Origin: an uncultured Verrucomicrobiota bacterium
GTDB taxonomy: Bacteria; Verrucomicrobiota; Verrucomicrobiia; Opitutales; Opitutaceae
DNA: 38,189 nt
Direction of reading: 5' to 3'
Assembly (NCBI GenBank): GCA_913058185.1
Contig: CAJXQX010000035.1
Location: 1 to 38,189 of the forward strand
In this document: one piece after another, positions 9,501-18,001 of the stretch
How the letters are laid out: every line of letters begins with the position of its first letter
Position numbering within the stretch: position 1 is the first letter of the stretch
Notes under the pieces: model-generated
The model's input: the letters and a program-made list of their open reading frames with translations, nothing else
Told to the model about the DNA's origin: nothing
The model's database searches: none
Program-made: the position numbers and the translations under genes

Positions 9501-9815
9501 ATCGTGGAGTTCGCTAATGGACTCCAGGAAGAGGGAATAGCTAAAGTGGATGCGATTCGCCAAGCTTCCTCCACCCGTCTCCGTCCCGTGCTCATGACCT
9601 CAGCGGCCACCGTGTTTGGTCACATGATGTTGATCTTCGTCGATGGCCCTGGAGCCGCCGCCCGTAACAGCATTGGTTGGGTGCTCGTGGTGGGTATGGC
9701 AGTCGGCACCTTCTTTACGTTATTTGTCGTTCCCTCCTTTTACATGCTCATTTCCAAGGATCGATCAAAAGCCTCCCCGGGCATGATCGAATCACCGGTG
9801 GAAGTGTCCTCCTAA
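6501..9815 (+). CDS. HAE1-family RND efflux pump with extra two-helix insertion
   Basis: The product is a proton-driven inner-membrane exporter of 1104 residues; AcrB-type pumps are about 1030-1050. The N-terminus RSFTDIFVRKPVIALVVNIV gives TM1. The proton-relay aspartates lie in TM4 (LAVGIVVDDAIVMVENVARH), and the matching TM10 lysine is in LIGLIAKNGILIVEFANGLQ. Porter and docking repeats are present in both halves (e.g. QISQMSAK-like KIDQVRNELP; EKELAPKEDQGILF after TM7). Between the first half and TM7 (about residues 530-600) there are two extra strongly hydrophobic segments, starting LLLWFVAAVIPALIVVVALI and LIMQIGLGLLGAAFVFALIT. These are absent from AcrB-type pumps, predict 14 rather than 12 helices and keep overall topology. 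Substrates are unknown. Confidence 0.94.
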   Translation: MLQRSFTDIFVRKPVIALVVNIVILVLGMVAYSQLNTRQYPRSDSAVVNISTVYFGASAETVRGYITTQIERAVSSADGIDYIESESFAGMSTIRVYLKLNYDTNAALAQMSAKIDQVRNELPPESESPTISVESSDNQFASVYMSFYSDTLSQNQITDYLNRMVQPRLASVPGVQKADVLGGRVYAMRVWLNPDELAARNLSAAQVRQALVNNNALSAVGATKGTMMRVSLVANTDLQSVEEFQEMVVAENNGSIVRLSDVAEVELGAENYDTEVRFGGQTATFMGIWVLPTESTVEVIQRVRDVYPNIVADLPVGLESDIGYDSTEYIQDALREIITTLLETLLVVMIVIFLFLGSLRSVLVPIVAMPLSLIGALFLMLTMGFTINLLTLLAIVLAVGIVVDDAIVMVENVARHIREGLTPIDAAIKGARELVGPVISMTITLASVYAPIGFQGGLTGALFREFAFTLAGAVMVSGFVALTLSPMMSAYLLKGGDGEETGFTGMVNRTFDKVRNGYERLIGCMLEIREEKRTPWRLLLWFVAAVIPALIVVVALIAFFLGTSALSGGLIMQIGLGLLGAAFVFALITLSFNLLLGRRFRNVPIVLATGIFLTLLLVPFFMFAEKELAPKEDQGILFTIVQGPPTSTVEQMTLFTEQINEMYKTAQEYDTSFQLTFGNFGFSGMLMKPWSQRNRHVLELLEDLQPAAAKIAGVQVILNAPDPLPSGGTFPIEFVLRSTADHSEMQEFANELVLFANTGPHQNTGGPPTFFFADSDLKFDLPQVTIDIEKDKVAAMGLNLTDISRDLGSLLGGGYVNRFVNDGRSYRVIPQVERDRRLNPEQLLDYHVRGPNGQLVSLSTIATLNHSVEPRGLNRFQQLNSVKITGVGPSVDKALLALEQKSEEILPPGYSIDYGGQSRQLRLEGDALWKAGLLAVLLIFLVLSAQFNSFRDPLIILGGSVPLALAGAMIPIFLGVTTLNIYSQIGLITLVGLIAKNGILIVEFANGLQEEGIAKVDAIRQASSTRLRPVLMTSAATVFGHMMLIFVDGPGAAARNSIGWVLVVGMAVGTFFTLFVVPSFYMLISKDRSKASPGMIESPVEVSS

Positions 9816-9830
9816 ATCAGATATTCCGAT

Positions 9831-11174
9831 ATGAAGTTCTCTCCATATTTCTACCCGCGCAACTATTCCAAACTACGCGTGGGATTGGCGGCTGCAATGC
9901 TGGGTGCTAGCTCATTGCTTCCGGCCCAGATGCCCGAGGTCTTGGATCTGCCAACGGCTCTTACTTATGCGGTGGATCACAACTTCGCGATCCGCCAAGC
10001 GCGGGAGCGCATCCGTGAACAGGATGGGTTGATCGTGGAAGTGAAGGGGGCGGTTTTACCGAATGTTTCGCTCAACGGCAGCTACAGTCTCGAAGACGAG
10101 GATTTGTCCAACGTGGTCAATTCAGACCAAAACTGGCAGCTGTCGTTACAGGTAACCCAGCGCATCTACTCCGGTGGCGGGGTGCGCGCTGCATTGGACG
10201 TCCAAGACTTGGTCAAGGAATCCGCGTTGCTCGAGCTTGAGACCGTTATCAACGACCAGTTGTTACGGGCACGCACCAGTTTCTTCAACGTGCTACTGGC
10301 CCGGGAGCAGATTGAGGTGCAGGAACAGAATATCTCCCTGCTGGAAGAACAGTTAAAGACGACCCACAATCGCTTTGAAGCGGGCACGGTATCAAATTTC
10401 GAAGTGCTCCGAGCAGAGGTTGAATTGGCCAATGCTCAACCCGCGTTAATCCGCGCTCGTAACAATCACCGCGTTTCGATCGACGAACTGCGTTATGCTC
10501 TAGGCTACGAAGAAACCAATACGACGGATGTGCATCGGACCCCGACTATCGTCGGTGAACTCGAGTTTGACCCCGTCGAATACGAATTAAAATCCGCACT
10601 CAATTCAGCCCGCCTCAATCGCCCCGAGCTCAAGCAACTCGCGACTATTCAAAAGGCCCGTGAAGCCGGCTTGACCATCGCCAAGTCCAACCTGCGCCCT
10701 TCCGTTTCCGTCAATGGCGGCTATGGATTACGCAAGGATTTTGGGAATTCTAGTTTTAGCGGTTCACGCACCGGTTGGTCCCTGGGTGCAGCGGCATCGT
10801 GGTCTATCTGGGATGGCGCTTCTACGCGTGGCCGCATCAATCAAGCACTCTCCTTGAAGGAGCAGGCTCGCCTATCCTTGTTGGACACGTCCCTTGCGAT
10901 CGAAGTCGAAGTGCGCCGCGCGCTTGCCGATCTCGATGGTGCTACCGAACTCGCCGCGGCGGCGACTAAGGTAGTCGATCAAGCGGAGGAAGCCTTGCGA
11001 CTCGCCAACGCTCGTTATGGCGCCGGCACGGCCACTCAACTCGATGTTTTGTCCGCGCAAGTTGCGCTCACCTCAACGCGCAATAACTTGGTTGAAGCCA
11101 ATTACAGTTACATCGTGGCAGCGGCTTCGGTTCGTCGGGCGATTGGGCTGAGCGACGTGCTGATCAATCGCTGA
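9831..11174 (+). CDS. TolC-family outer-membrane efflux channel
   Basis: The 447-residue protein has an N-terminal export signal (hydrophobic LRVGLAAAMLGASSLLPAQM) and two OEP repeats of long amphipathic helices, typical of trimeric TolC-like ducts. Repeat 1 starts LDLPTALTYAVDHNFAIRQA and contains NRFEAGTVSNFEVLRAEVEL. Repeat 2 contains the matching NARYGAGTATQLDVLSAQVA and ends VRRAIGLSDVL. The gene starts 15 bases after the pump stop and completes the tripartite efflux operon. The start ATG at 9831 gives about 16 residues before the hydrophobic core, slightly long but acceptable. Confidence 0.93.
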   Translation: MKFSPYFYPRNYSKLRVGLAAAMLGASSLLPAQMPEVLDLPTALTYAVDHNFAIRQARERIREQDGLIVEVKGAVLPNVSLNGSYSLEDEDLSNVVNSDQNWQLSLQVTQRIYSGGGVRAALDVQDLVKESALLELETVINDQLLRARTSFFNVLLAREQIEVQEQNISLLEEQLKTTHNRFEAGTVSNFEVLRAEVELANAQPALIRARNNHRVSIDELRYALGYEETNTTDVHRTPTIVGELEFDPVEYELKSALNSARLNRPELKQLATIQKAREAGLTIAKSNLRPSVSVNGGYGLRKDFGNSSFSGSRTGWSLGAAASWSIWDGASTRGRINQALSLKEQARLSLLDTSLAIEVEVRRALADLDGATELAAAATKVVDQAEEALRLANARYGAGTATQLDVLSAQVALTSTRNNLVEANYSYIVAAASVRRAIGLSDVLINR

Positions 11175-11225
11175 GAGGCTCCGTAACTTTTCCTCCTAAA
11201 TCCAGTTTTTTATCCAGTCCGCTTC

Positions 11226-14213
11226 ATGAAGAAATCCCGCCGAGTATTATGGATTGGGGCGATCCTTGGAGCGGGTATCGGAGGATTGGTATTGCTGTTG
11301 GCTCTGCCTCGAGTTCAGACCGCCATCGCGCGTCGGGTGCTGACCAATCAACTGAATCTGCAGGCTTCATTGGCTGAGGTGCATATTGGGCTGAACTCGA
11401 TCGAAGTTACGAATTTCACCCTCGTCGATGGCCCCCTCAAAATACGTATTCCATCCTTGCTTGCTGATGTGCCGATTTGGCGACTGTGGCAGACCGCCCC
11501 CCACATTGCCCGCTTGGAGGCGAAGGGGTGGGATTTGCAATGGGATGGTTTAAACCCGGCCGCCGAATCTGCCGATTTACCCACCCCGGTGTCGACCGCG
11601 GGTTGGACTGCAATCTTTGCTGCAATCGAAACGGAGGATGCGCCTCCTCAAGATGTGTTGGGACAAATATCGCAGATGCTCGCGATGACTTTGCCTGTTT
11701 CAGTGGGCCAGGTTGACTTGGCTGGTAATGCGGTTTGGCGAGATGCTGGACCCGGTGCCGATGGTCAGGCGTCCGTTTCGATAATGGGCACGGGCCCTGC
11801 GCCAAATCGATTGAGTGACCTTCGTATCACGATCTCAGCCTTGGGAGAATCGGCGGGCGAGCAGCACATCCAGTCTCTCGCTATTGAATCCAACGTGAAG
11901 TCGAAGTTTGGGCCGAGTGGCCGAATGCGATCGGCGGAAACCACCACATCACTTCGGGCTAGTCGCCAGGGGAGAGATGTTGAAGATGTCTATGGATTGA
12001 GCGTGAGCGTCGATCAGCGAGAGGGTTCACCTCGGCTTCAATTCTCGCTGAGCGAAGGCGCGGAAGAACTATTTTCGGCGCATTTGGCTGCTGATTCGGC
12101 GGGAGTGATCATGGAAGGAGGTTGGGGTGTAAAACTCAGCGATGTTTCGCTGCGCAATTTGATGCTCGGTCGTGATCTGCCGGAGTTTAATTTAGTTGGG
12201 ACAGGTGCATTACGCGCCACCGCACAACTCGATGAAGTAAATTTGTCGGGGGATTTACGTTTTGAAGTCGTCGACGTGTCACAGTTGACCGAAGTCATGG
12301 CGGGGGTGGGTGATATCTCAGGGAATTTGGGTTTTGAAATTCGCCAAAACGGAGGCGATACCCGCTTCACTCGCATGGACCTGGAGGTTGCTGGTGCCGC
12401 ACCCGTATTGGAAGCGCGTTTACTCCAAGGTATTGAAATTGGGGCGAAGCGAGATGAGTTGCGCGTGGCGCGACCTGATGAACCCGTCATCTCGTGTCGT
12501 TTGCTGGGACTTCCCCTGTCTTGGATTCAACCGGCGATTGAACCTTGGGTGATTGATGCCCGACCCATTGAAGGACAAATCGTCGGGCTCGTCACCGCTC
12601 AGGGACTACGTTTCGTAACCAGTAATCCCATTCGGATCGAAGGCGCGGCCGTCGCCAATCAAGGTGAGTCCTATGTCGACGAGGTGGATATCGAAATCGA
12701 CCTCGGTAGTGAGATCACGACGGAAGGGTGGCAGGTAGAACTCGGGCGAGTGGAGATTTTTGGGCCGAAGGGCCGCTTGGTGAATTTCCAAGCGCGGGGA
12801 GGCCGCCTCAAGCGAGACGACGATATCATGAAGTTGGTGGGGCGCATCGATGCCGATCTGGCGGGGATGAGTGTTTGGCCAGGGTTGAGTCATTTGAGTG
12901 GATTACGTAGCGGCCAGTTACATGCGGAGTTTGGGGTCGGGGTCGAAGAGCGCCTCTCGATTGCCACCGCGGTATCAATTACGGATCTCGTTTCCTTGGC
13001 TGGACAGTCGTTACCAAACGTCGATCTCGATGGACGCGTTGATCTGCGGCCGGACAACAGCTTGGAGCTGCACTTGCCGGTCCAAATTACCGCAGATGGT
13101 CGTGCGTCGGATCTCACCTTCAATCTTCGCGCCGAACCGGAAGAGGCGGAATGGATGCTGGAAGGTAGCCTTTCGGGCCCTCGAATCTATTTACAGGACT
13201 TACAAACGCTCAGTGCGCTCATGGGCGATACCGAGCCGGTCCTCGAGGTGGCCGGAGATGATCGGAGTCAGCCCGGGTTATCGCCGGTTCAATCCAACGC
13301 GAATCGTCCGGTGTGGGCGGGATTACGGGGTTCAATTCAAACGGCCTTGGGCGAAATCGTGCTGGAAGACAGTCCAAGTCTATCGCGGCTCGAGGCAGAT
13401 ATCGTGATCGAACCCACTGCGCTTCGCCTGGATGGGTTTTCCCTCGCGGTGGGAGAAGCGGGAAGTGTGCGCGCCGATGCATCGCTTCAATTCGATGCTT
13501 CTCATGCTCGACCCTATCGAGGCATGGCCGGAATCTCTGCCAGCGACGTCGCGGTCGAACCCTGGTTGCGCTGGATCGAGCCTGATTCCACTCCGGTCAT
13601 GGAAGGAAACGTGAATCTCACTGCGAGTTGGCAGGCCGAGATGCGCGATCTCTCCGAGTTGGCCAATGGCGGGCAAATCAAAGCCGAAGTCTCGAGCACG
13701 GGTGGGGTGTTGAGAGCATTGGGGGTAGATGTCGAAAGCTATGTGCAAACAGGGCAAACCGTGGCGGCTTTGGGCGCGCTGTTCGGAGCACTCACTAATA
13801 ATCCCAAATTGGCTGAACAGGCGCAACGCGTGCAAGCAGCCACCAACGTAGCCGAACGCTTGTCCTTGGTGACTTTTGATCAATTGAGCCTGAACATCGA
13901 ACGGGGAGTGACGGGCGACGTGGTCATCAGTGATCTTTCGTTGATCGCACCGGCGCTACGTTTGATCGGGGAGGGTCGGATAACCTACCGGGACAGCCTC
14001 GCCTTTTGGCTTCAACCGCTGGCGCTCAAATTGAATTTGTCAGCCCGCGATGATCTGGGTCTTGCATTGCTAAACTTAGGCCTCGTGAAGTCTCAAGCGG
14101 ATGCATTGGGGTATTTACCTTTGGTCACCGATTTCAATCTCGATGGTTCTTTGGCCAATATTGGCACCGCAGAACTACAAAGACTTTTGGTTCGAGCGTT
14201 TTCCGGACAATAG
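11226..14213 (+). CDS. Large AsmA-like (AsmA/DUF748/TamB-type) envelope protein
   Basis: The 995-residue protein has one N-terminal transmembrane helix (VLWIGAILGAGIGGLVLLLA) and then a long periplasmic beta-rich region of short repeating strands. An AsmA-like start (NQLNLQASLAEVHIGLNSIE, FTLVDGPLKIRIPSLLADVP) is followed by repeated segments of the form L-x-G-x-hydrophobic. The C-terminus (ERGVTGDVVISDLSLIAPAL, RLIGEGRITYRDSLAFWLQP) resembles the AsmA_2 domain. This group forms beta-groove bridges thought to move phospholipids between the membranes. The gene follows the efflux operon by 51 bases without an obvious terminator, so read-through is possible, but a functional link is not shown. 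The family call rests on architecture and C-terminal motifs; subfamily is uncertain. Confidence 0.7.
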   Translation: MKKSRRVLWIGAILGAGIGGLVLLLALPRVQTAIARRVLTNQLNLQASLAEVHIGLNSIEVTNFTLVDGPLKIRIPSLLADVPIWRLWQTAPHIARLEAKGWDLQWDGLNPAAESADLPTPVSTAGWTAIFAAIETEDAPPQDVLGQISQMLAMTLPVSVGQVDLAGNAVWRDAGPGADGQASVSIMGTGPAPNRLSDLRITISALGESAGEQHIQSLAIESNVKSKFGPSGRMRSAETTTSLRASRQGRDVEDVYGLSVSVDQREGSPRLQFSLSEGAEELFSAHLAADSAGVIMEGGWGVKLSDVSLRNLMLGRDLPEFNLVGTGALRATAQLDEVNLSGDLRFEVVDVSQLTEVMAGVGDISGNLGFEIRQNGGDTRFTRMDLEVAGAAPVLEARLLQGIEIGAKRDELRVARPDEPVISCRLLGLPLSWIQPAIEPWVIDARPIEGQIVGLVTAQGLRFVTSNPIRIEGAAVANQGESYVDEVDIEIDLGSEITTEGWQVELGRVEIFGPKGRLVNFQARGGRLKRDDDIMKLVGRIDADLAGMSVWPGLSHLSGLRSGQLHAEFGVGVEERLSIATAVSITDLVSLAGQSLPNVDLDGRVDLRPDNSLELHLPVQITADGRASDLTFNLRAEPEEAEWMLEGSLSGPRIYLQDLQTLSALMGDTEPVLEVAGDDRSQPGLSPVQSNANRPVWAGLRGSIQTALGEIVLEDSPSLSRLEADIVIEPTALRLDGFSLAVGEAGSVRADASLQFDASHARPYRGMAGISASDVAVEPWLRWIEPDSTPVMEGNVNLTASWQAEMRDLSELANGGQIKAEVSSTGGVLRALGVDVESYVQTGQTVAALGALFGALTNNPKLAEQAQRVQAATNVAERLSLVTFDQLSLNIERGVTGDVVISDLSLIAPALRLIGEGRITYRDSLAFWLQPLALKLNLSARDDLGLALLNLGLVKSQADALGYLPLVTDFNLDGSLANIGTAELQRLLVRAFSGQ

Positions 14214-14260
14214 TCCACCCGAAACAGCACCAGTATTCTGACAGGATACATCCTTAGGGC

Positions 14261-14290
14261 TTGATGTTTGTCCTAATTCATAATTATTAA
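14261..14290 (+). promoter_or_regulatory. Candidate promoter for the PL6 lyase gene
   Basis: TTGATG at 14261-14266 and TATTAA at 14285-14290 are 18 bases apart in an AT-rich stretch ending 18 bases before the gene. Both boxes match the sigma-70 consensus at most positions. No operator is recognised. Confidence 0.4.
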
Positions 14291-14308
14291 TTAAGGCACC
14301 TAAACCCC

Positions 14309-17300
14309 ATGTTACACGCCCGAACTCTCCTCATCCTATTGCTGGTCGCACCGGCTTGGTCATTTGCCCAGTCCTACTATTCCAACACCTTTGAATCCGA
14401 TGCTGTCGGTGCAAAACCGGCAGGAGACTTCACTTATTCGCCGAGTGCCAATTCCTCGACCAATGGATTTACCGTAGTTGATAGCAGCTCATCTCCCGCG
14501 AATCCCTTAGGCACCCGGTCGTTCTATTTATTCGACCGCAGCAACGGTGATCCGACGCATTGGCGCGGTCCGTTTTCCGAAGACGTCAACGTTTCCAACG
14601 TGAGGGTAGATTTCGATTTTAGGCGTGGATTCCTCCCGGTGGATGCAGCCGATACCGACACCCGATTCCATTTTGCGGTAGGTCGTGCGGGGAATACTTT
14701 GAATAATTCAGATTTTCGTCCGTTTGAAATCCGTCTCGTGAATAACGGGGACCTCATCGTGAACTCGGTGACAGGGTCGAGCTCCGCCGGAACGCACCTG
14801 ACCGAAGCAGTCAATCATCTCACCGTCCTGGCCAATTCGCATGACACTTTGGCCGTGGCCTATACCGATGCGACGTTGGGCTCAGGTAGTCTCGCCGCGA
14901 ATACGTTAAAGGTGTTCCTCAATAATGTGGATCTCGGCACCTTCACCTTTCATCAGACGCCGGATCCGGCCAATGCACCGCAGGTGAATTTCTACGCGCA
15001 AAACGACGACTTGGGGCAGTTTGCCTTTTACCAGGATACCAGTCGGCAGGGAGAGCTCCTCATCGACAACCTCTCGATTGTCAGTCTCACCGAAGTTCCC
15101 ACGACGATCGTGGCGCCTACGACGTTGACGGCGGTCGCTTCGGGTCCCGCCCAGATTGACCTGACTTGGCAGGACAATGCGGACAACGAACTCTCTTATG
15201 TGATCGAACGTCATAGCGGTTCGGGCACATTTGTAGCGGTTGCTGAACAGGCCGCGAACGCCACCGCCTACTCGGATAAATCGGTATCGGACAACTCGAC
15301 CTACACCTACCAAGTGCGGGCGAAAGCCGGGGCGGTTTCTTCCGAACCCAGCAATTCGGTGATGGTCACGACTCCCGTCCAGGTCTTGCCGTTGATCACT
15401 AGTGTCACGGCTCCTCTCACCGTCGCTGCCGGAGAGACGGCCCAAGTGACGATTTCTGCGCTGGGTCAGGCACCTCTGACTTATCAGTGGTATCAAGGTG
15501 CGTCAGGCGACGTTAGCGCCCCCATCAGTGGCGCCACTGCCGCGATGCTCAGCCTGCCGAATTTGGCCGCTGGTATCTCCGTTTGGGGACGAGTCAGCAA
15601 CGCTTCTGGTATTGATGACACGGATACGAAATCGATTGATGTCAGAATTCCAGGATCCGTGGTTGTGCAAACTGCGGCGGAGTTGGATGCGGCCCTCGCG
15701 TCTACCGGACCGGGTGATGTGATCCTGCTCGCCAACGGCACCTGGGATGATGCGGTCATCCGTCTCTCGGGCGTAGGAACGGCGGCTAGTCCGATAACGG
15801 TTGGAGCCGTGACCCCAGGGAAGGTCATCCTGACGGGCAATTCGCGCGCCCAGATCGGCGGCAGTTACACCGTCCTCCGCGATCTGATCTTCACCGGCAC
15901 CTACACGGGAAACGCTCACGAGATCATTCAATTTCGCAACGGCAGCGCGGGACCGGCCAACAACGCACGAGTCACCAATGTTAGCATCATTGATTATATT
16001 CCCGTCAATGGGGCAGACACGGACTGGGTTGCGTTCTTCGGAACGAACAACCGATTAGATAATTCCTTCCTGAGTGGCCATGATGTGATCGGAGTTACCG
16101 TCGTGGTCGATGTAGGCGGAGAACCCAACAATCACCTGATCGATCACAACCATTTCGCCGACCGAATCAACGGTGGGGCCAACGGGTGGGAGACCATTCG
16201 CGTTGGAGTCAGTTCCGCTTCAATGCAGGACTCCCTAACCGTGGTGGAGCACAATCTCTTCACTCGAATCGATGGGGAAATCGAAATCATCTCCAATAAG
16301 TCCGGTGGTAATATTTATCGCTACAATACGTTCCTCGATTGTTCCGGCACCTTGACCCTGCGTCATGGCAATGGCTGCCGAGTGGATTCGAATCTCTTTC
16401 TCGGACGTTCGCGCGAAGGTAGCGGTGGCGTTCGTATCATCGGTGAGGATCACGTCGTGGTGAACAACCATTTCGAAGACACCCGCGGCCGTGACGGTGC
16501 CGCGATCACGGTTTATACCGGAGCCGATGATGGCCCGCTCAACGAGTATTTTGCCGCTCACCGCGCTTACATCGCTCACAATACATTTGTGAATGTCACG
16601 GGTCTGGCGATCGACATTGGCACGGGACTCGGTTCGCGTGACCGCACGATTCTACCGACTGGTGTGGTCGTCACCAACAACGTGATGACCCGCAGCACCA
16701 CCAACCCGGGTGGATTCGTGAATGAGCAAACGGGAGCGACCGCAACTTGGACCAATAACCTATATAACAATGGCGCGATCGGATTGTCCTCCCCTACCGG
16801 ATTCTCCGAGGCCGACCCATTGATGCGCTTCGATCCGATTCGGATTTATAGTGTGCCGACCACGACCAGCCCGGTGGTGGGCGCAGCGGTAGCCGGCACG
16901 GTTAGTATTCCGTTGGACTTGGACGGCAGCACCCGGGACAGCTCTCCCGATTTAGGCGCCATTGAAGTTTCCGGATTGGCCACGGCACTCGCTGTCGCCA
17001 TGGCGACCACGGCGAATACCGGGCCGGCCTACCTCAATTCCAATCGGACGGTCGGCACCCCCGATGCAAGTCTGGTCAACAGTTCGGTGCGCGCTGTTTC
17101 AGGTAACGGCGATGCCATCCTGATCAACGGTTTTGTCGTGGGTGGTTCTGATCTCAAATCTATCTTGGTTCGAACCGTGGGTCCGGGACTAACCGCTTTT
17201 GGTGTTTCCGATGTTATGGCTCAACCCGCCGTGACCGTTTTTGACCGCAATAACAATGAAATCGCGGCGAATTCCGGTTGGGAAAATGGCGACGCCACAT

Positions 17301-17875
17301 CCATTATCAGCACGTCTGCTCTGGTCGGAGCGTTCCCTCTCGTCGCTGGATCAGCCGACTCGGCCGTGATCGCCACAGTGGCGCCGGGGCCCTACACCGC
17401 ACAGGTCTCGCCGGTCGACGGGCAGGGCGGCTCGATTCTCGTTGAGGTCTACGATGCGACCCCCGGTAGTGGATTTTTACTCAACCAGTCTGCTCGAGGC
17501 GAAATCACCGCGAATCAGACCGTATTGATCGCTGGATTTGTCGTGAGTGGGACCGCATCTCGTCGGGCTTTGATTCGATGTGTTGGACCCGAATTAGCGA
17601 ACTTCGGCGTCACGGCTGCCCTCGGCGATCCCGAGTTGAAGGTGTTTAATTCAGCCGCGACGGAAATTTCGGCTAACGACAACTGGTCGAGTAACGCTAA
17701 TGCGGCGACGATCGTGCAGGCTTCGTCCGATTTAGGGGCCTTTCCGCTCACTGCCGGATCCAATGATGCCGCGGTATTGATTGAGCTTTCGCCCGGTGCC
17801 TACACCGTGCATGCTCGGGGCAATGACGGCACGGTCGGCACGGTTTTACTCGAGGTGTATTTCCTGACTAATTAG
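14309..17875 (+). CDS. Secreted multidomain PL6 polysaccharide lyase with two C-terminal beta-repeats
   Basis: The 1188-residue protein has a signal peptide (LLILLLVAPAWSFA, cleavage near residue 21), a LamG/concanavalin-like region (to about 255), an FnIII domain (about 268-355), an Ig-like domain (about 360-447), a chondroitinase-B/alginate-lyase right-handed beta-helix (about 449-890) and two copies of a 130-residue repeat (about 925-1050 and 1057-1188). The PL6 catalytic pair is K664 (in SNKSGGN) and R685 (in LRHGNG), 21 residues apart exactly as K250/R271 of chondroitinase B. E657 and E659, plus N625 in NGWETIRVG, match its calcium ligands. It should cleave alginate or a glycosaminoglycan-like uronate polymer by beta-elimination; the substrate cannot be told. 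The terminal repeats may aid sorting or surface attachment. Confidence 0.88.
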   Translation: MLHARTLLILLLVAPAWSFAQSYYSNTFESDAVGAKPAGDFTYSPSANSSTNGFTVVDSSSSPANPLGTRSFYLFDRSNGDPTHWRGPFSEDVNVSNVRVDFDFRRGFLPVDAADTDTRFHFAVGRAGNTLNNSDFRPFEIRLVNNGDLIVNSVTGSSSAGTHLTEAVNHLTVLANSHDTLAVAYTDATLGSGSLAANTLKVFLNNVDLGTFTFHQTPDPANAPQVNFYAQNDDLGQFAFYQDTSRQGELLIDNLSIVSLTEVPTTIVAPTTLTAVASGPAQIDLTWQDNADNELSYVIERHSGSGTFVAVAEQAANATAYSDKSVSDNSTYTYQVRAKAGAVSSEPSNSVMVTTPVQVLPLITSVTAPLTVAAGETAQVTISALGQAPLTYQWYQGASGDVSAPISGATAAMLSLPNLAAGISVWGRVSNASGIDDTDTKSIDVRIPGSVVVQTAAELDAALASTGPGDVILLANGTWDDAVIRLSGVGTAASPITVGAVTPGKVILTGNSRAQIGGSYTVLRDLIFTGTYTGNAHEIIQFRNGSAGPANNARVTNVSIIDYIPVNGADTDWVAFFGTNNRLDNSFLSGHDVIGVTVVVDVGGEPNNHLIDHNHFADRINGGANGWETIRVGVSSASMQDSLTVVEHNLFTRIDGEIEIISNKSGGNIYRYNTFLDCSGTLTLRHGNGCRVDSNLFLGRSREGSGGVRIIGEDHVVVNNHFEDTRGRDGAAITVYTGADDGPLNEYFAAHRAYIAHNTFVNVTGLAIDIGTGLGSRDRTILPTGVVVTNNVMTRSTTNPGGFVNEQTGATATWTNNLYNNGAIGLSSPTGFSEADPLMRFDPIRIYSVPTTTSPVVGAAVAGTVSIPLDLDGSTRDSSPDLGAIEVSGLATALAVAMATTANTGPAYLNSNRTVGTPDASLVNSSVRAVSGNGDAILINGFVVGGSDLKSILVRTVGPGLTAFGVSDVMAQPAVTVFDRNNNEIAANSGWENGDATSIISTSALVGAFPLVAGSADSAVIATVAPGPYTAQVSPVDGQGGSILVEVYDATPGSGFLLNQSARGEITANQTVLIAGFVVSGTASRRALIRCVGPELANFGVTAALGDPELKVFNSAATEISANDNWSSNANAATIVQASSDLGAFPLTAGSNDAAVLIELSPGAYTVHARGNDGTVGTVLLEVYFLTN

Positions 17876-18001
17876 TGAAAATGACCGTTTTTACTGTTCC
17901 TTTGCGTGACCTTGCGAGGGCTGAAGCGAAGGGATTAGATGACATCGATTTTCGAGAATGGGTTGAAACTTTCTCAGAGTGCGATCCGTTAGAGATACCC
18001 C

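Noticed and set aside
12038-12490. 150-residue minus-strand frame in the AsmA-like gene
   Set aside because: Ser/Arg/Pro-rich composition typical of an antisense shadow and no protein-family character.
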